Notes under the pieces: generated by a model | What the model was told of the DNA's origin: nothing | The model's database searches: none | The model's input: the letters and a program-made list of their open reading frames with translations, nothing else | DNA from: Acidobacteriota bacterium | Lineage (GTDB): Bacteria > Acidobacteriota > Terriglobia > Terriglobales > Acidobacteriaceae | Direction: 5' to 3' | Length of the DNA: 5,025 bases | NCBI GenBank assembly: GCA_021851465.1 | Contig: JAJZDL010000198.1 | Location: forward strand, 1 to 5,025 | Shown: piece by piece, positions 1-5,025 of the stretch | Layout: every line of letters begins with the position of its first letter | Numbering within the stretch: the stretch's first letter is position 1 | Program-made: the position numbers and the translations under genes

Positions 1-813
1 GAAATGCGATCCTGGAAACTGTTGCAGCTTGAACCATCAGCGCTTAGAAAGCCGGACACCTTCAATGCTCCAACAACGATGGATGCAACAGGTCTTCACC
101 TTCCTGCAACTCTCTGGAATCTGGCACACGAGGGGGGGAGACACAATGCAATCGAAGAAAGCAGAGTTTATGCGACGACCGCCAGTCGGCTGGCGGAACT
201 TCTAAATGATGTACGAGAATTGAAAATAGATCGGGACGAAAAGCGTGACCTGCTGACTCTTCTCGTGGCGGGGAAAGACGGCACATTTCACCCAGCGCGA
301 GCGCTGTCGGATGGAACTCTTCGATTTCTTGCGCTGGCAGTTTTAGAGCTTGATCCCAGATCGCAAGGCGTGATCTGCCTGGAGGAGCCAGAAAATGGCA
401 TACACCCCGCGCGAATCCCTGCAATGCTTTCTCTCCTGCAAGATATTGCAGTAGATGTTGATCAAGAAATTGGCCCAGACAATCCTCTTCGGCAAGTGAT
501 TATCAATACGCACTCCCCCGCAGTTGTTTTGGAGGTTCCTGAATCTTCCCTCTTGATCGCCGAAACGGTAAAGGTAACGGCCCCGTCCGGCCAGGATTAT
601 GAGAAGGTACGCTTCAGTGCTATTGCAAAATCATGGCGCCAAGACTTAGGTGTCAGCGTAGTTCCAAAAGGGAGTTTATTGGCCTATTTGAATCCTGTTC
701 GGCAAGAAGATTTAACCTCCCTTCAGACGAGACTACCCTCATCGCCACGTAGACGCGTTATTGACGACCCAGAACTTCAAGGCCTGCTGTTCGGGAATCG
801 GGATGCCGCATGA
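1..813 (+). CDS. AAA/ABC-type ATPase, RecF/OLD-like (AAA_21), 5' end outside window
   Basis: This is the C-terminal part of a P-loop ATPase. The frame is open to the first base, with a Glu codon before the first Met at position 4, and that Met begins in mid-domain, so the gene almost certainly starts upstream. The Walker A motif is therefore not visible. Numbering from that Met, the visible motifs are an ABC-signature-like LSDGTLRFLAL (about 101-111), a Walker B VICLEEPENGIHP (about 123-135, with E127-E128 as the acidic pair usual in this family) and an H-loop INTHSP (His170). Signature plus Walker B plus H-loop in this order is typical of SMC/RecF/OLD-type ATPases that dimerise on ATP. The stop overlaps the next start by ATGA, so the two products are translationally coupled and probably form one complex, likely in DNA-linked defence or repair (inference). 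GC content is lower than in the genes after position 1690. The ATPase class is firm; the exact system is not. Confidence 0.88.
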   Translation, partial: EMRSWKLLQLEPSALRKPDTFNAPTTMDATGLHLPATLWNLAHEGGRHNAIEESRVYATTASRLAELLNDVRELKIDRDEKRDLLTLLVAGKDGTFHPARALSDGTLRFLALAVLELDPRSQGVICLEEPENGIHPARIPAMLSLLQDIAVDVDQEIGPDNPLRQVIINTHSPAVVLEVPESSLLIAETVKVTAPSGQDYEKVRFSAIAKSWRQDLGVSVVPKGSLLAYLNPVRQEDLTSLQTRLPSSPRRRVIDDPELQGLLFGNRDAA

Positions 814-1454
814 GCGGAAAGGTCCTCGAATATACCTTAGTTACGGACGGATCATCCGATAGAGTTCTCACTCAAATAATTAATTGGACACTCCGGGAAT
901 CTGGAGTTATCGCTGACTTGAGACCGGTGTGGGCTGACCTGAGTCGCTTGCGAAAGAGACTAACTGGGTTAGAAGACAGAATCCGCACGGCTGTAGAACT
1001 ATATCCGTGCGATTTGTTGTTTGTACACCGAGATGCAGAGAAGTTGTCCCGTGAAAGCAGAGTTCGGGAGATAAACAATGCTGCAATCAAAGTCGAAGTT
1101 CCTCCGCACGTTGCAGTCGTTCCAGTAAGAATGCAAGAGTCGTGGCTGTTGTGCGAAGAGAAAGCCATTCGAGTCGCAGCAGGAAATCCGAACGGAACTG
1201 CAAAGCTACGCCTGCCAAAGCGCACAGCGATTGAACAAATTGCTGATCCCAAAAAAATGGTATTCGAGCTTTTACAGACGGCATCAGAACTTCGAGGACG
1301 CAAGCTCCAACGATTCGATGTCGAGTTTGCACGAACACAGATCTGCGAGCAAATGACGGATTTCTCTTTATTGAGAAATTTGCCCTCGTTCGTGGCATTC
1401 GAGGCGGATGTTCGTACAGCGGTCCAAACTCATCATTTTGATCAATGGCCCTGA
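810..1454 (+). CDS. TOPRIM-like (DUF4276-resembling) partner of the upstream ATPase
   Basis: A 214-residue soluble protein with no signal peptide or membrane segment. Motifs, in order: VTDGSSD after the first strand (residues 11-17), where TOPRIM and DUF4276 proteins carry an acidic E-G-x-x-E/D turn; CDLLFVHRDAE (67-77), with Asp68 and Asp75 in the place of the second acidic TOPRIM motif; PVRMQESWLL (105-114), like the P-x-x-x-E-x-W-L-L stretch of DUF4276 proteins; and AAGNPNG (123-129). The order and spacing suggest a small metal-dependent nuclease-like TOPRIM fold. The start is the ATG inside the ATGA overlap with the ATPase, with a weak GGGA six bases or so upstream, so coupling is expected. 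An ATPase followed by a TOPRIM-like gene recalls PARIS (AriA plus a DUF4435 AriB) and split OLD nucleases, but the family here is different. The partnership is well supported; nuclease activity and family assignment are inferred. Confidence 0.8.
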   Translation: MSGKVLEYTLVTDGSSDRVLTQIINWTLRESGVIADLRPVWADLSRLRKRLTGLEDRIRTAVELYPCDLLFVHRDAEKLSRESRVREINNAAIKVEVPPHVAVVPVRMQESWLLCEEKAIRVAAGNPNGTAKLRLPKRTAIEQIADPKKMVFELLQTASELRGRKLQRFDVEFARTQICEQMTDFSLLRNLPSFVAFEADVRTAVQTHHFDQWP

Positions 1455-1462
1455 ACATCGGC

Positions 1463-1526
1463 GGGTGGCCCATCCATAAAACCATCTTGGGTGCCCCATT
1501 CATGCGGTTTCATCGCATGGGTGGGG
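1463..1526. repeat. REP-like intergenic palindrome with adjoining direct repeat
   Basis: Just after the TOPRIM-like gene, GGGTGGCCCATCCAT (1463-1477) is repeated as GGGTGCCCCATTCAT (1489-1503), matching at 13 of 15 positions with a 26-base period. The second copy runs into an imperfect palindrome: CCCCATTCATGCG (1494-1506), a 7-base loop, then CGCATGGGTGGGG (1514-1526). It pairs over 13 positions with two G-T wobbles. There is no T-run behind the stem, so it is not a textbook intrinsic terminator, though it could slow or protect the 3' end of the defence-like transcript. I associate similar GGGTGCCCCAT...ATGGGTGGGG palindromes with Acidobacteria intergenic DNA, but this is recollection and not a search. 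Confidence 0.6.
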
Positions 1527-1615
1527 TCTGGCCTGCCCGATCTTTTGTACCAGCGAGATTGTTAATGTAGCGCGGTTACCTCTAAGTTCAGATAGCTGCC
1601 AGATGGCGTGTGGGG

Positions 1616-1644
1616 GTGCTAATATAGACGATTAAATATATACT
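1616..1644 (+). promoter_or_regulatory. Weak promoter candidate for the nucleotidyltransferase gene
   Basis: The AT-rich stretch 1621-1646 interrupts otherwise GC-rich DNA and contains TATACT (1639-1644), five of six to the sigma70 -10 consensus, 48 bases before the ATG at 1692. The hexamer 17 bases upstream (GTGCTA) is a poor -35. A second -10-like TAATAT lies at 1620-1625. Position and composition are the main support; the exact start of transcription cannot be fixed by eye. Confidence 0.25.
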
Positions 1645-1691
1645 TTCAGCGGCAGCCCCTCTCGAATTGAACTCCTCCCTCGAACGCTGCG

Positions 1692-2999
1692 ATGCTGTAC
1701 CCTGCGAAGATGTTCGAGGAAGCAGAAAAGTGCGGTGAACGGATCGTGCAGAAAGAACAGCATCATCCTCCGCGGGCAGCGCAGGGCCGGCGGTCCGAAC
1801 GGCCCGCCGAACTCGACCTGTTGCTGCTCTGCGCCCGTTGGCCGCAGCGCGAGGAAGATCGCCATCTCATCCGCGAGCGTTGCGCGCAGCCGCTCGATTG
1901 GCCGCGATTTCTGCTGCTCGCGCAACATCATCGTCTCGTCCCTCTGGTCTCTCGCGCGCTGCACGCCAGCCTCGCCGAGCCTGTCTCGTCGGAGGTCGAA
2001 GCCGTCCTCGACGAACTGCGGCAGATTGCGCTGCACAACGCTCACCGCGCGCTTGGCTCGCTCGCCGAGCTGCGGCGCGTACTGCAGCAGCTCCACGCAC
2101 ACGGCATTCCTGTGCGCGTCCTGAAGGGATTGCCGTTGGCGCTGTCGGTCTACGGCGACATCGCGCTGCGCGCCGTCGGCGATCTCGACCTGTTGATCGA
2201 CCAGGCTGCGCTCCGCCAGGCAGACCGCATCCTGCGCGGCCTCGGCTACTGCGGACTCTTCCAGGTGGAGCGGTTTACGCCCCGCCAGTTCGCCTTCTAT
2301 CGCGCCCATTGGAGAGACATCGCCTACCGCAATCCCACCGCCGGATTCGAGATCGACCTGCACTGGAGATTGTTCCGCAACCGCGAGATGTCCGGTGCCG
2401 GCCTCTGCGCCGCGACTGCCCGCGACAGCCTCCGCTTCGGCGGCTTCCGCGTGGACACGCTGCCGCGCATGGAGAACCTGCTCTATCTCGCGGTTCACGG
2501 CACCTTCGACGGATGGCTCTACTTCAAGTCGCTGGCCGATGTCGCCGCCCAGGTGCGCACCATGAGTGAACCGGAGCTGGACTCACTCGCCGCGCTCGCC
2601 GAGAGCCACGGCATCTTGCCCGAGGTCTCCGCGGCCCTCGCTCTGGTGCGCCGCTACCTGGCAATGAACCGCTGGAGCGCGCGCCTGCTCCCGGAGGACC
2701 ATCCAACCGTCGCGCACATCCTGCGCTACGCCAACCGCACGCTGGTCGGCGGCAATTTTCTGGCCGAGTGCTATGAGGTCTCCATCGCCACTACACTGGC
2801 CTTCGAGTTTGGGCTGCGCCGCACTCTTCGCTATCGCTTGGAACTGCTGCTCCGCGTGCTCTTCCGCGCCCGCATGTGGCAGGCCTTCCCGCTGCCGGAT
2901 CGGCTCTTCGGCCTCTACCCGCTGCTCAGCCCCTTCGAATGGCTGCTCTTCCGGCTGCGTCGGCGCCGGGCAAAGTCGGTGCCGGGCGTCGTGCCATAA
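1692..2999 (+). CDS. Nucleotidyltransferase-fold protein, NTP_transf_5 (PF14907-like)
   Basis: A 435-residue cytoplasmic protein. The core is a Pol-beta-type nucleotidyltransferase site: VRVLKGLPLALSVYGD (141-156), then R160 and GDLDLLID (163-170) with the paired acids Asp164 and Asp166, then EIDLHWRLF (220-228) supplying Asp222 as the likely third metal ligand. KG-x-x-x-A-x-x-x-Y-G, D-L-D-L-L and E-I-D-L-H-W in this order are the hallmark of the 'uncharacterised nucleotidyltransferase' family often found with cell-surface polysaccharide or peptide clusters. The substrate is not known. The N-terminal 140 residues and C-terminal 150 residues are mostly helical and Arg/Leu-rich. An in-frame stop at 1668-1670 leaves the ATG at 1692 as the earliest start; no Shine-Dalgarno is visible, and Met7 (1710) is an alternative. 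It is not in an operon: a 237-base gap lies upstream and a convergent gene downstream. All key acids are present, so it is probably active. Confidence 0.87.
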   Translation: MLYPAKMFEEAEKCGERIVQKEQHHPPRAAQGRRSERPAELDLLLLCARWPQREEDRHLIRERCAQPLDWPRFLLLAQHHRLVPLVSRALHASLAEPVSSEVEAVLDELRQIALHNAHRALGSLAELRRVLQQLHAHGIPVRVLKGLPLALSVYGDIALRAVGDLDLLIDQAALRQADRILRGLGYCGLFQVERFTPRQFAFYRAHWRDIAYRNPTAGFEIDLHWRLFRNREMSGAGLCAATARDSLRFGGFRVDTLPRMENLLYLAVHGTFDGWLYFKSLADVAAQVRTMSEPELDSLAALAESHGILPEVSAALALVRRYLAMNRWSARLLPEDHPTVAHILRYANRTLVGGNFLAECYEVSIATTLAFEFGLRRTLRYRLELLLRVLFRARMWQAFPLPDRLFGLYPLLSPFEWLLFRLRRRRAKSVPGVVP

Positions 3000-3002
3000 G
3001 AC

Positions 3003-3018
3003 GTGCGTGGATTCGCAC
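3003..3018. terminator. Small hairpin between convergent genes, possible terminator
   Basis: In the 49-base gap between the convergent nucleotidyltransferase and PASTA stops, GTGCG (3003-3007) and CGCAC (3014-3018) form a five-base-pair stem around TGGATT. On the plus strand it is followed by TGAATTTC, a weak T-rich tail. The stem is short, so support comes mainly from its place between two converging genes. Confidence 0.25.
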
Positions 3019-3048
3019 TGAATTTCAATGGCGATCGGCAAAGACAAG

Positions 3049-3882
3049 TTATTGCGGCGCAGCAGGAACCGCTGCCGGCGCAGCGGCGCGGCCGAGCGTT
3101 ACATGGACGACATCGCCCGCAACCACGCGGCTGCCAGCCTCGGGGCTCTGCGCAATGACGATGCTGGAGGAGCGGGCCGTCGAAATAGGAGGGTTGTCTG
3201 TGGGCAACGGGCGTGCGGCAGAGGGCGCGTCCGGCACCGCGGAAGAAGATGGAGCGGGCGTCGCGGAGGGTGCCGCCATCGCCGCCATCAGGTGCAGTCC
3301 AGCGCTGGCTGCGCGCGTGCTGGCTGCGGAGTAGCTCAGGCCGGCCAGTGAGGGCATCGCATACGCGGGCAGCTCGGCGGCGGCGGCATCGCTCACCAGC
3401 AGGCTGATGCGCGGGCTGTCGGCACCACCGGCGTTGGCGGGCGGCGTCTGTGCCAGAACCGCGTCCACGCCGCCCGCAATCGCCAGGTGCGACACCGTTC
3501 CCATCTCCAGCGACAGGCGGCGAATGCCGACCGTGGCGGAGCGCTCCGTCTCGCCCGTCAGGTCGGGAATGGCGATGCGCTGCGCCCCCAGAGACTCGGT
3601 GATGCGTACCGGCCACTCGCGGCGCACCCGCGAGCCGGCCGCCGGATCCTGCGTAAGGATGCGTCCGGCGGGCACCTCGGCGGAGTAGAAGCTGTTCTCC
3701 AGCGTGAGTGCAAGCCCCTGGCGGGCCGCCAGGTTGCTCGCCTCGGCCACCGTAAGGCCGCTCAGGTTCGGGACCACCGCCTCGCGTCCATGAATGGCCA
3801 GCCGCATCGCGATGAACGCAGAGATCAGCGCCACTGCAACCAGCGCCAACACTTCAAGCACAAGGGTAAAAAATCGCTTCAT
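3049..3882 (-). CDS. Membrane-anchored three-PASTA-domain protein
   Basis: A 277-residue protein with a five-residue cytoplasmic start (MKRFF), one hydrophobic segment (about 6-28) acting as an uncleaved anchor, and an exported remainder. PASTA 1 spans about 34-97 (VVPNLSGLTVAEA ... ILTQDPAAGSRV). PASTA 2 spans about 102-165 (IAIPDLTGET ... VLAQTPPANAGG). PASTA 3 spans about 174-265 (YAMPSLAGLSYSAA ... VIAQSPEAGSRVVAGDVVHVTL) and is split by an Ala/Pro/Ser-rich stretch at about 203-238. PASTA domains of Ser/Thr kinases and penicillin-binding proteins contact peptidoglycan or lipid II. Here no kinase or transpeptidase domain is attached, so a cell-wall binding or adaptor role is inferred. The start is the ATG right before the anchor; the frame stays open 110 codons further up but reads as antisense SDR sequence. 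GGAG lies 13 bases upstream, rather far for a ribosome site. It follows the SDR gene by 86 bases on the same strand and may share its transcript. Confidence 0.87.
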   Translation of the reverse strand: MKRFFTLVLEVLALVAVALISAFIAMRLAIHGREAVVPNLSGLTVAEASNLAARQGLALTLENSFYSAEVPAGRILTQDPAAGSRVRREWPVRITESLGAQRIAIPDLTGETERSATVGIRRLSLEMGTVSHLAIAGGVDAVLAQTPPANAGGADSPRISLLVSDAAAAELPAYAMPSLAGLSYSAASTRAASAGLHLMAAMAAPSATPAPSSSAVPDAPSAARPLPTDNPPISTARSSSIVIAQSPEAGSRVVAGDVVHVTLGRAAAPAAVPAAPQ

Positions 3883-3968
3883 CGCGAAAACGCAACTCCA
3901 GTGCGGCGCTTCGATTATCTCACCCGGAAGCTCAGGCCGGCGGGCGTGCGCCGCCCCGTCGCCCACGC

Positions 3969-4709
3969 CTATTGCAGCGTATTGCCGCCGTTGACGGAGA
4001 TCTTCTGCCCAGTGATAAACCCGGCCGCGTCGCTGGCCAGAAACACGACGGCGCGGCCCACATCTGCGGGCAGCCCCATGCGTCCCACAGGAACGCCCCG
4101 CGCGTAGGCCAGCTTGTCGGCCTCGGGGTCGTTGGCGTGGCGCTCGGTCGGGATCCAACCCGGCGCAACCAGGTTCACCGTCACGCCCGTCGGCCCCAGC
4201 TCGCGCGCCCACGAGCGCGTCTGCCCAAGCTGCGCGCCCTTGGCCGCGACGTAGTTGGCGAACCGAGGATTGCCCAGATCGACCACCTCGCTGCCAATCT
4301 GAACGATCCGCCCGAAGCCCCGCGCCCGCATTCCAGGCAACACCGCCTGCACCACCAGCAGCGGCGACTTGACGAAGAACTCAAGCTGGTCGAGATACGA
4401 CTGCCACGTCTGCTCCTCGATCGAGAGCATCGGCTGCGGCCCGGTGGCGTTCAGCACCGCAACGTCGATCGGCCCCAGTTTCGCCTCGACCGCGCGCACC
4501 ATGCGCGCCACCGCTGCCTCGTCGCGCACGTCTGCCTGGAAGGGATGCGCCACCAAGTTCCGCGCGCGCAGCTCACCGCACAGCCGCTCGGCCCGCGCCG
4601 CGCTGGCAAAGTAGTTGACGGCCACGCAATGGCCCGCCTCGGCAAGGGCAGTCGAGATGGCCGCGCCCAAACCGCGTGCGCCTCCGGTCACCAGTGCAGT
4701 ACGATTCAT
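3969..4709 (-). CDS. SDR-family NAD(P)-dependent oxidoreductase, FabG-like
   Basis: A complete 246-residue classical-length short-chain dehydrogenase/reductase. The Rossmann nucleotide site is TGGARGLG (8-15). Asp60 follows beta-3, and LNATG (86-90) replaces the usual N-N-A-G. Catalytic Ser140 lies in QIGSEV and Tyr153/Lys157 in YVAAK. The APGWIPTE loop (182-189) and a C-terminal FITGQKISVNGG complete the fold. Arg12 in the glycine-rich loop favours NADPH (family-based inference). Aligning FFVKSPLLVVQAVLPGM with the usual VNLKGPFLVVQAVLPGM puts Phe112 where the fourth catalytic residue, Asn, normally sits. I believe related SDRs share this, so it may mark a subfamily and not a defect. The substrate is unknown; annotations such as 3-oxoacyl-ACP reductase would be over-precise. 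The start ATG overlaps the stop of an upstream reading frame by ATGA, and only a weak GAG is seen eight bases upstream, so it may have been translationally coupled to that frame. Confidence 0.92.
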   Translation of the reverse strand: MNRTALVTGGARGLGAAISTALAEAGHCVAVNYFASAARAERLCGELRARNLVAHPFQADVRDEAAVARMVRAVEAKLGPIDVAVLNATGPQPMLSIEEQTWQSYLDQLEFFVKSPLLVVQAVLPGMRARGFGRIVQIGSEVVDLGNPRFANYVAAKGAQLGQTRSWARELGPTGVTVNLVAPGWIPTERHANDPEADKLAYARGVPVGRMGLPADVGRAVVFLASDAAGFITGQKISVNGGNTLQ

Positions 4710-4902
4710 GGGTTCAACTCGGCCTTGTCTATCATCCTGCCGTCCCTGTCGAAACTGATGCAGACGATGCCCATGCCCACTGCCAGAACCTCTCTTCGTG
4801 AAGTGGCTTCATGGTTGCCCCGTTCGTGCTGTAGAAAATTCAGCGCAGCAGGCCATCATGTCTGTGCATGGATGGCTTTGTCAATCGACGGCAGCTCAAC
4901 CT
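4706..4902 (-). pseudogene. C-terminal remnant of an upstream operon gene, possibly NTF2/SnoaL-like
   Basis: Read on the minus strand from the insertion-sequence edge at about 4902, one frame runs to a TGA at 4708-4706 that overlaps the SDR start as ATGA. It contains a single in-frame TGA (4858-4856), 14 codons after the edge. After that stop 49 codons remain open, ending in REVLAVGMGIVCIS then FDRDGRMIDKAELNP. The pattern of two beta strands, F-D-x-D-G-R-I/M and a final acidic-aromatic or E-x-N-P tail resembles the end of NTF2/SnoaL-like proteins, but the stretch is too short for a firm family call. The ATGA junction is what one expects of a true operon partner. The simplest reading is a gene whose 5' part was displaced by the insertion sequence and which then picked up a stop. 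Alternatives are a 22-residue leader peptide from the internal ATG, or chance. Confidence 0.45.
4855..4884 (-). promoter_or_regulatory. Sigma70-like promoter candidate upstream of the SDR gene
   Basis: On the minus strand a perfect -35 TTGACA (4884-4879) is followed after 18 bases by CATGAT (4860-4855), four of six to the -10 consensus. Transcription would start near 4848, giving a leader of about 140 bases before the SDR ATG. It lies about 20 bases inside the insertion-sequence boundary and within the gene remnant, so it may be a promoter that became useful only after the original one was cut off. No better candidate is visible closer to the SDR. Confidence 0.4.
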
Positions 4903-5025
4903 CAGGGCCGACGCATATCAGATTCCGATTAATTTGAGCAGATAGGGGATGTTCCAGGCGGCCTTGAGGCGTTTTCCCTTGATTCCGCGTGTGGAGGATT
5001 TGTCGTGTTTGAGCAGATTGAGGGC
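4903..5025 (-). mobile_element. One end of an ISAs1-family-like insertion sequence
   Basis: The element enters from the right side of the window; only the end behind the transposase stop is present. CAGGGCCGACGCATATCA (4903-4920) is proposed as the terminal inverted repeat: it starts with CAGGG, as I recall for ISAs1-type ends, and it touches the transposase stop codon, which is common in compact insertion sequences. The coding homology of the flanking DNA also stops at this edge. The other end, and any 8-10 base target duplication (candidate bases 4893-4902), lie outside the window. Confidence 0.6.
4918..5025 (-). CDS. ISAs1-family-like transposase, C-terminal 35 residues
   Basis: The minus-strand frame from the window edge to a TGA at 4920-4918 encodes the last 35 residues of a transposase, ending in KSSTRGIKGKRLKAAW then NIPYLLKLIGI. 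The tail N-L-L-K ... K-x-G-I-K-x-K-R-L-K-A-x-W-x-x-x-Y-L-L-K is the conserved end of ISAs1-family (DDE, H-repeat-related) transposases. The usual ending Y-L-L-K-V-L is here Y-L-L-K-L-I-G-I. The DDE catalytic residues lie upstream of this tail, outside the window, so whether the enzyme is intact cannot be seen. It points away from the window on the same strand as the SDR, so read-through from it could reach the SDR gene. Confidence 0.75.
   Translation of the reverse strand, partial: ALNLLKHDKSSTRGIKGKRLKAAWNIPYLLKLIGI

Noticed and set aside
1..1454. Assignment of the first two genes to Septu or Gabija
   Set aside because: Septu needs an HNH partner and Gabija a UvrD-like helicase; neither appears. 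The partner is TOPRIM-like instead.
62..1503. Minus-strand frames opposite the ATPase and TOPRIM-like genes
   Set aside because: They carry no recognisable motif and are opposite genes with clear conserved motifs.
1527..1592. Distant inverted match TCTGGC/GCCAGA and the search for a tRNA or attachment site in the gap
   Set aside because: A six-base match 54 bases apart is expected by chance, and no cloverleaf or duplicated att-like core is visible.
1632..2498. Long minus-strand open frame opposite the nucleotidyltransferase
   Set aside because: It mirrors a GC-rich gene with clear catalytic motifs on the other strand; its translation is low-complexity Ala/Glu/Arg/Gln-rich with no recognisable domain.
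3939..3955. Five-base-pair GC hairpin between the SDR and PASTA genes
   Set aside because: It has no T-run on the minus strand and is the kind of stem that arises by chance in such GC-rich DNA.
3883..4212. 110-codon upstream extension of the PASTA frame
   Set aside because: It overlaps the SDR coding end in another frame and reads as Gly/Arg-rich noise; the membrane anchor begins at the internal Met, so that is the start.
3972..4937. Long plus-strand open frame opposite the SDR and beyond
   Set aside because: It is His/Arg-rich, lacks motifs and lies antisense to an unmistakable SDR; it is a GC-driven shadow.
1..5025. CRISPR arrays, rRNA and tRNA genes
   Set aside because: No regularly spaced repeats and no recognisable RNA-gene sequence were seen on either strand.

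Overview
The window most resembles a GC-rich soil bacterium of the Acidobacteriota (Terriglobia-like). This rests on general resemblance only: the style of the PASTA protein, GC-rich codon use over most of the window, and an intergenic palindrome of a kind I associate with that group. No rRNA, tRNA or taxonomic marker gene is present, so the assignment is tentative.

Layout from left to right. (1) Positions 1-1454, plus strand: a tightly coupled two-gene unit. The first gene is the C-terminal part of an AAA/ABC-type ATPase of the RecF/OLD/AAA_21 kind, cut by the window start. It overlaps by ATGA a 214-residue TOPRIM-like (DUF4276-resembling) protein. This block has visibly lower GC than the rest, and its architecture recalls two-gene ATPase plus TOPRIM defence modules such as PARIS and split OLD systems. 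(2) Positions 1455-1691: an intergenic stretch with a direct repeat and an imperfect palindrome (REP-like), then an AT-rich segment. (3) Positions 1692-2999, plus strand: a complete GC-rich nucleotidyltransferase-fold protein of the NTP_transf_5 type. (4) Positions 3049-3882, minus strand, convergent with the previous gene: a membrane-anchored three-PASTA protein without a kinase or transpeptidase domain. (5) Positions 3969-4709, minus strand: a complete SDR oxidoreductase with the Ser-Tyr-Lys triad but Phe where the usual fourth catalytic Asn would be.

(6) Positions 4706-4902, minus strand: not simple intergenic DNA. It reads as the C-terminal remnant of a further protein, perhaps NTF2/SnoaL-like. 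Its stop overlaps the SDR start by ATGA, it carries one in-frame TGA, and it ends where an insertion sequence begins. (7) Positions 4903-5025: one end of an ISAs1-family-like insertion sequence, with the last 35 codons of its transposase on the minus strand and a putative terminal repeat overlapping the stop codon.

How the parts work together: the first two genes almost certainly act as one unit, ATPase sensor or motor plus nuclease-like partner. The SDR was probably the second gene of an operon whose first gene was broken by the insertion sequence. A TTGACA-containing promoter candidate lies in the remnant and could now serve the SDR and perhaps the PASTA gene 86 bases downstream. The nucleotidyltransferase looks like a single-gene transcript. 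The strongest candidate for an under-described system is the ATPase/TOPRIM-like pair.
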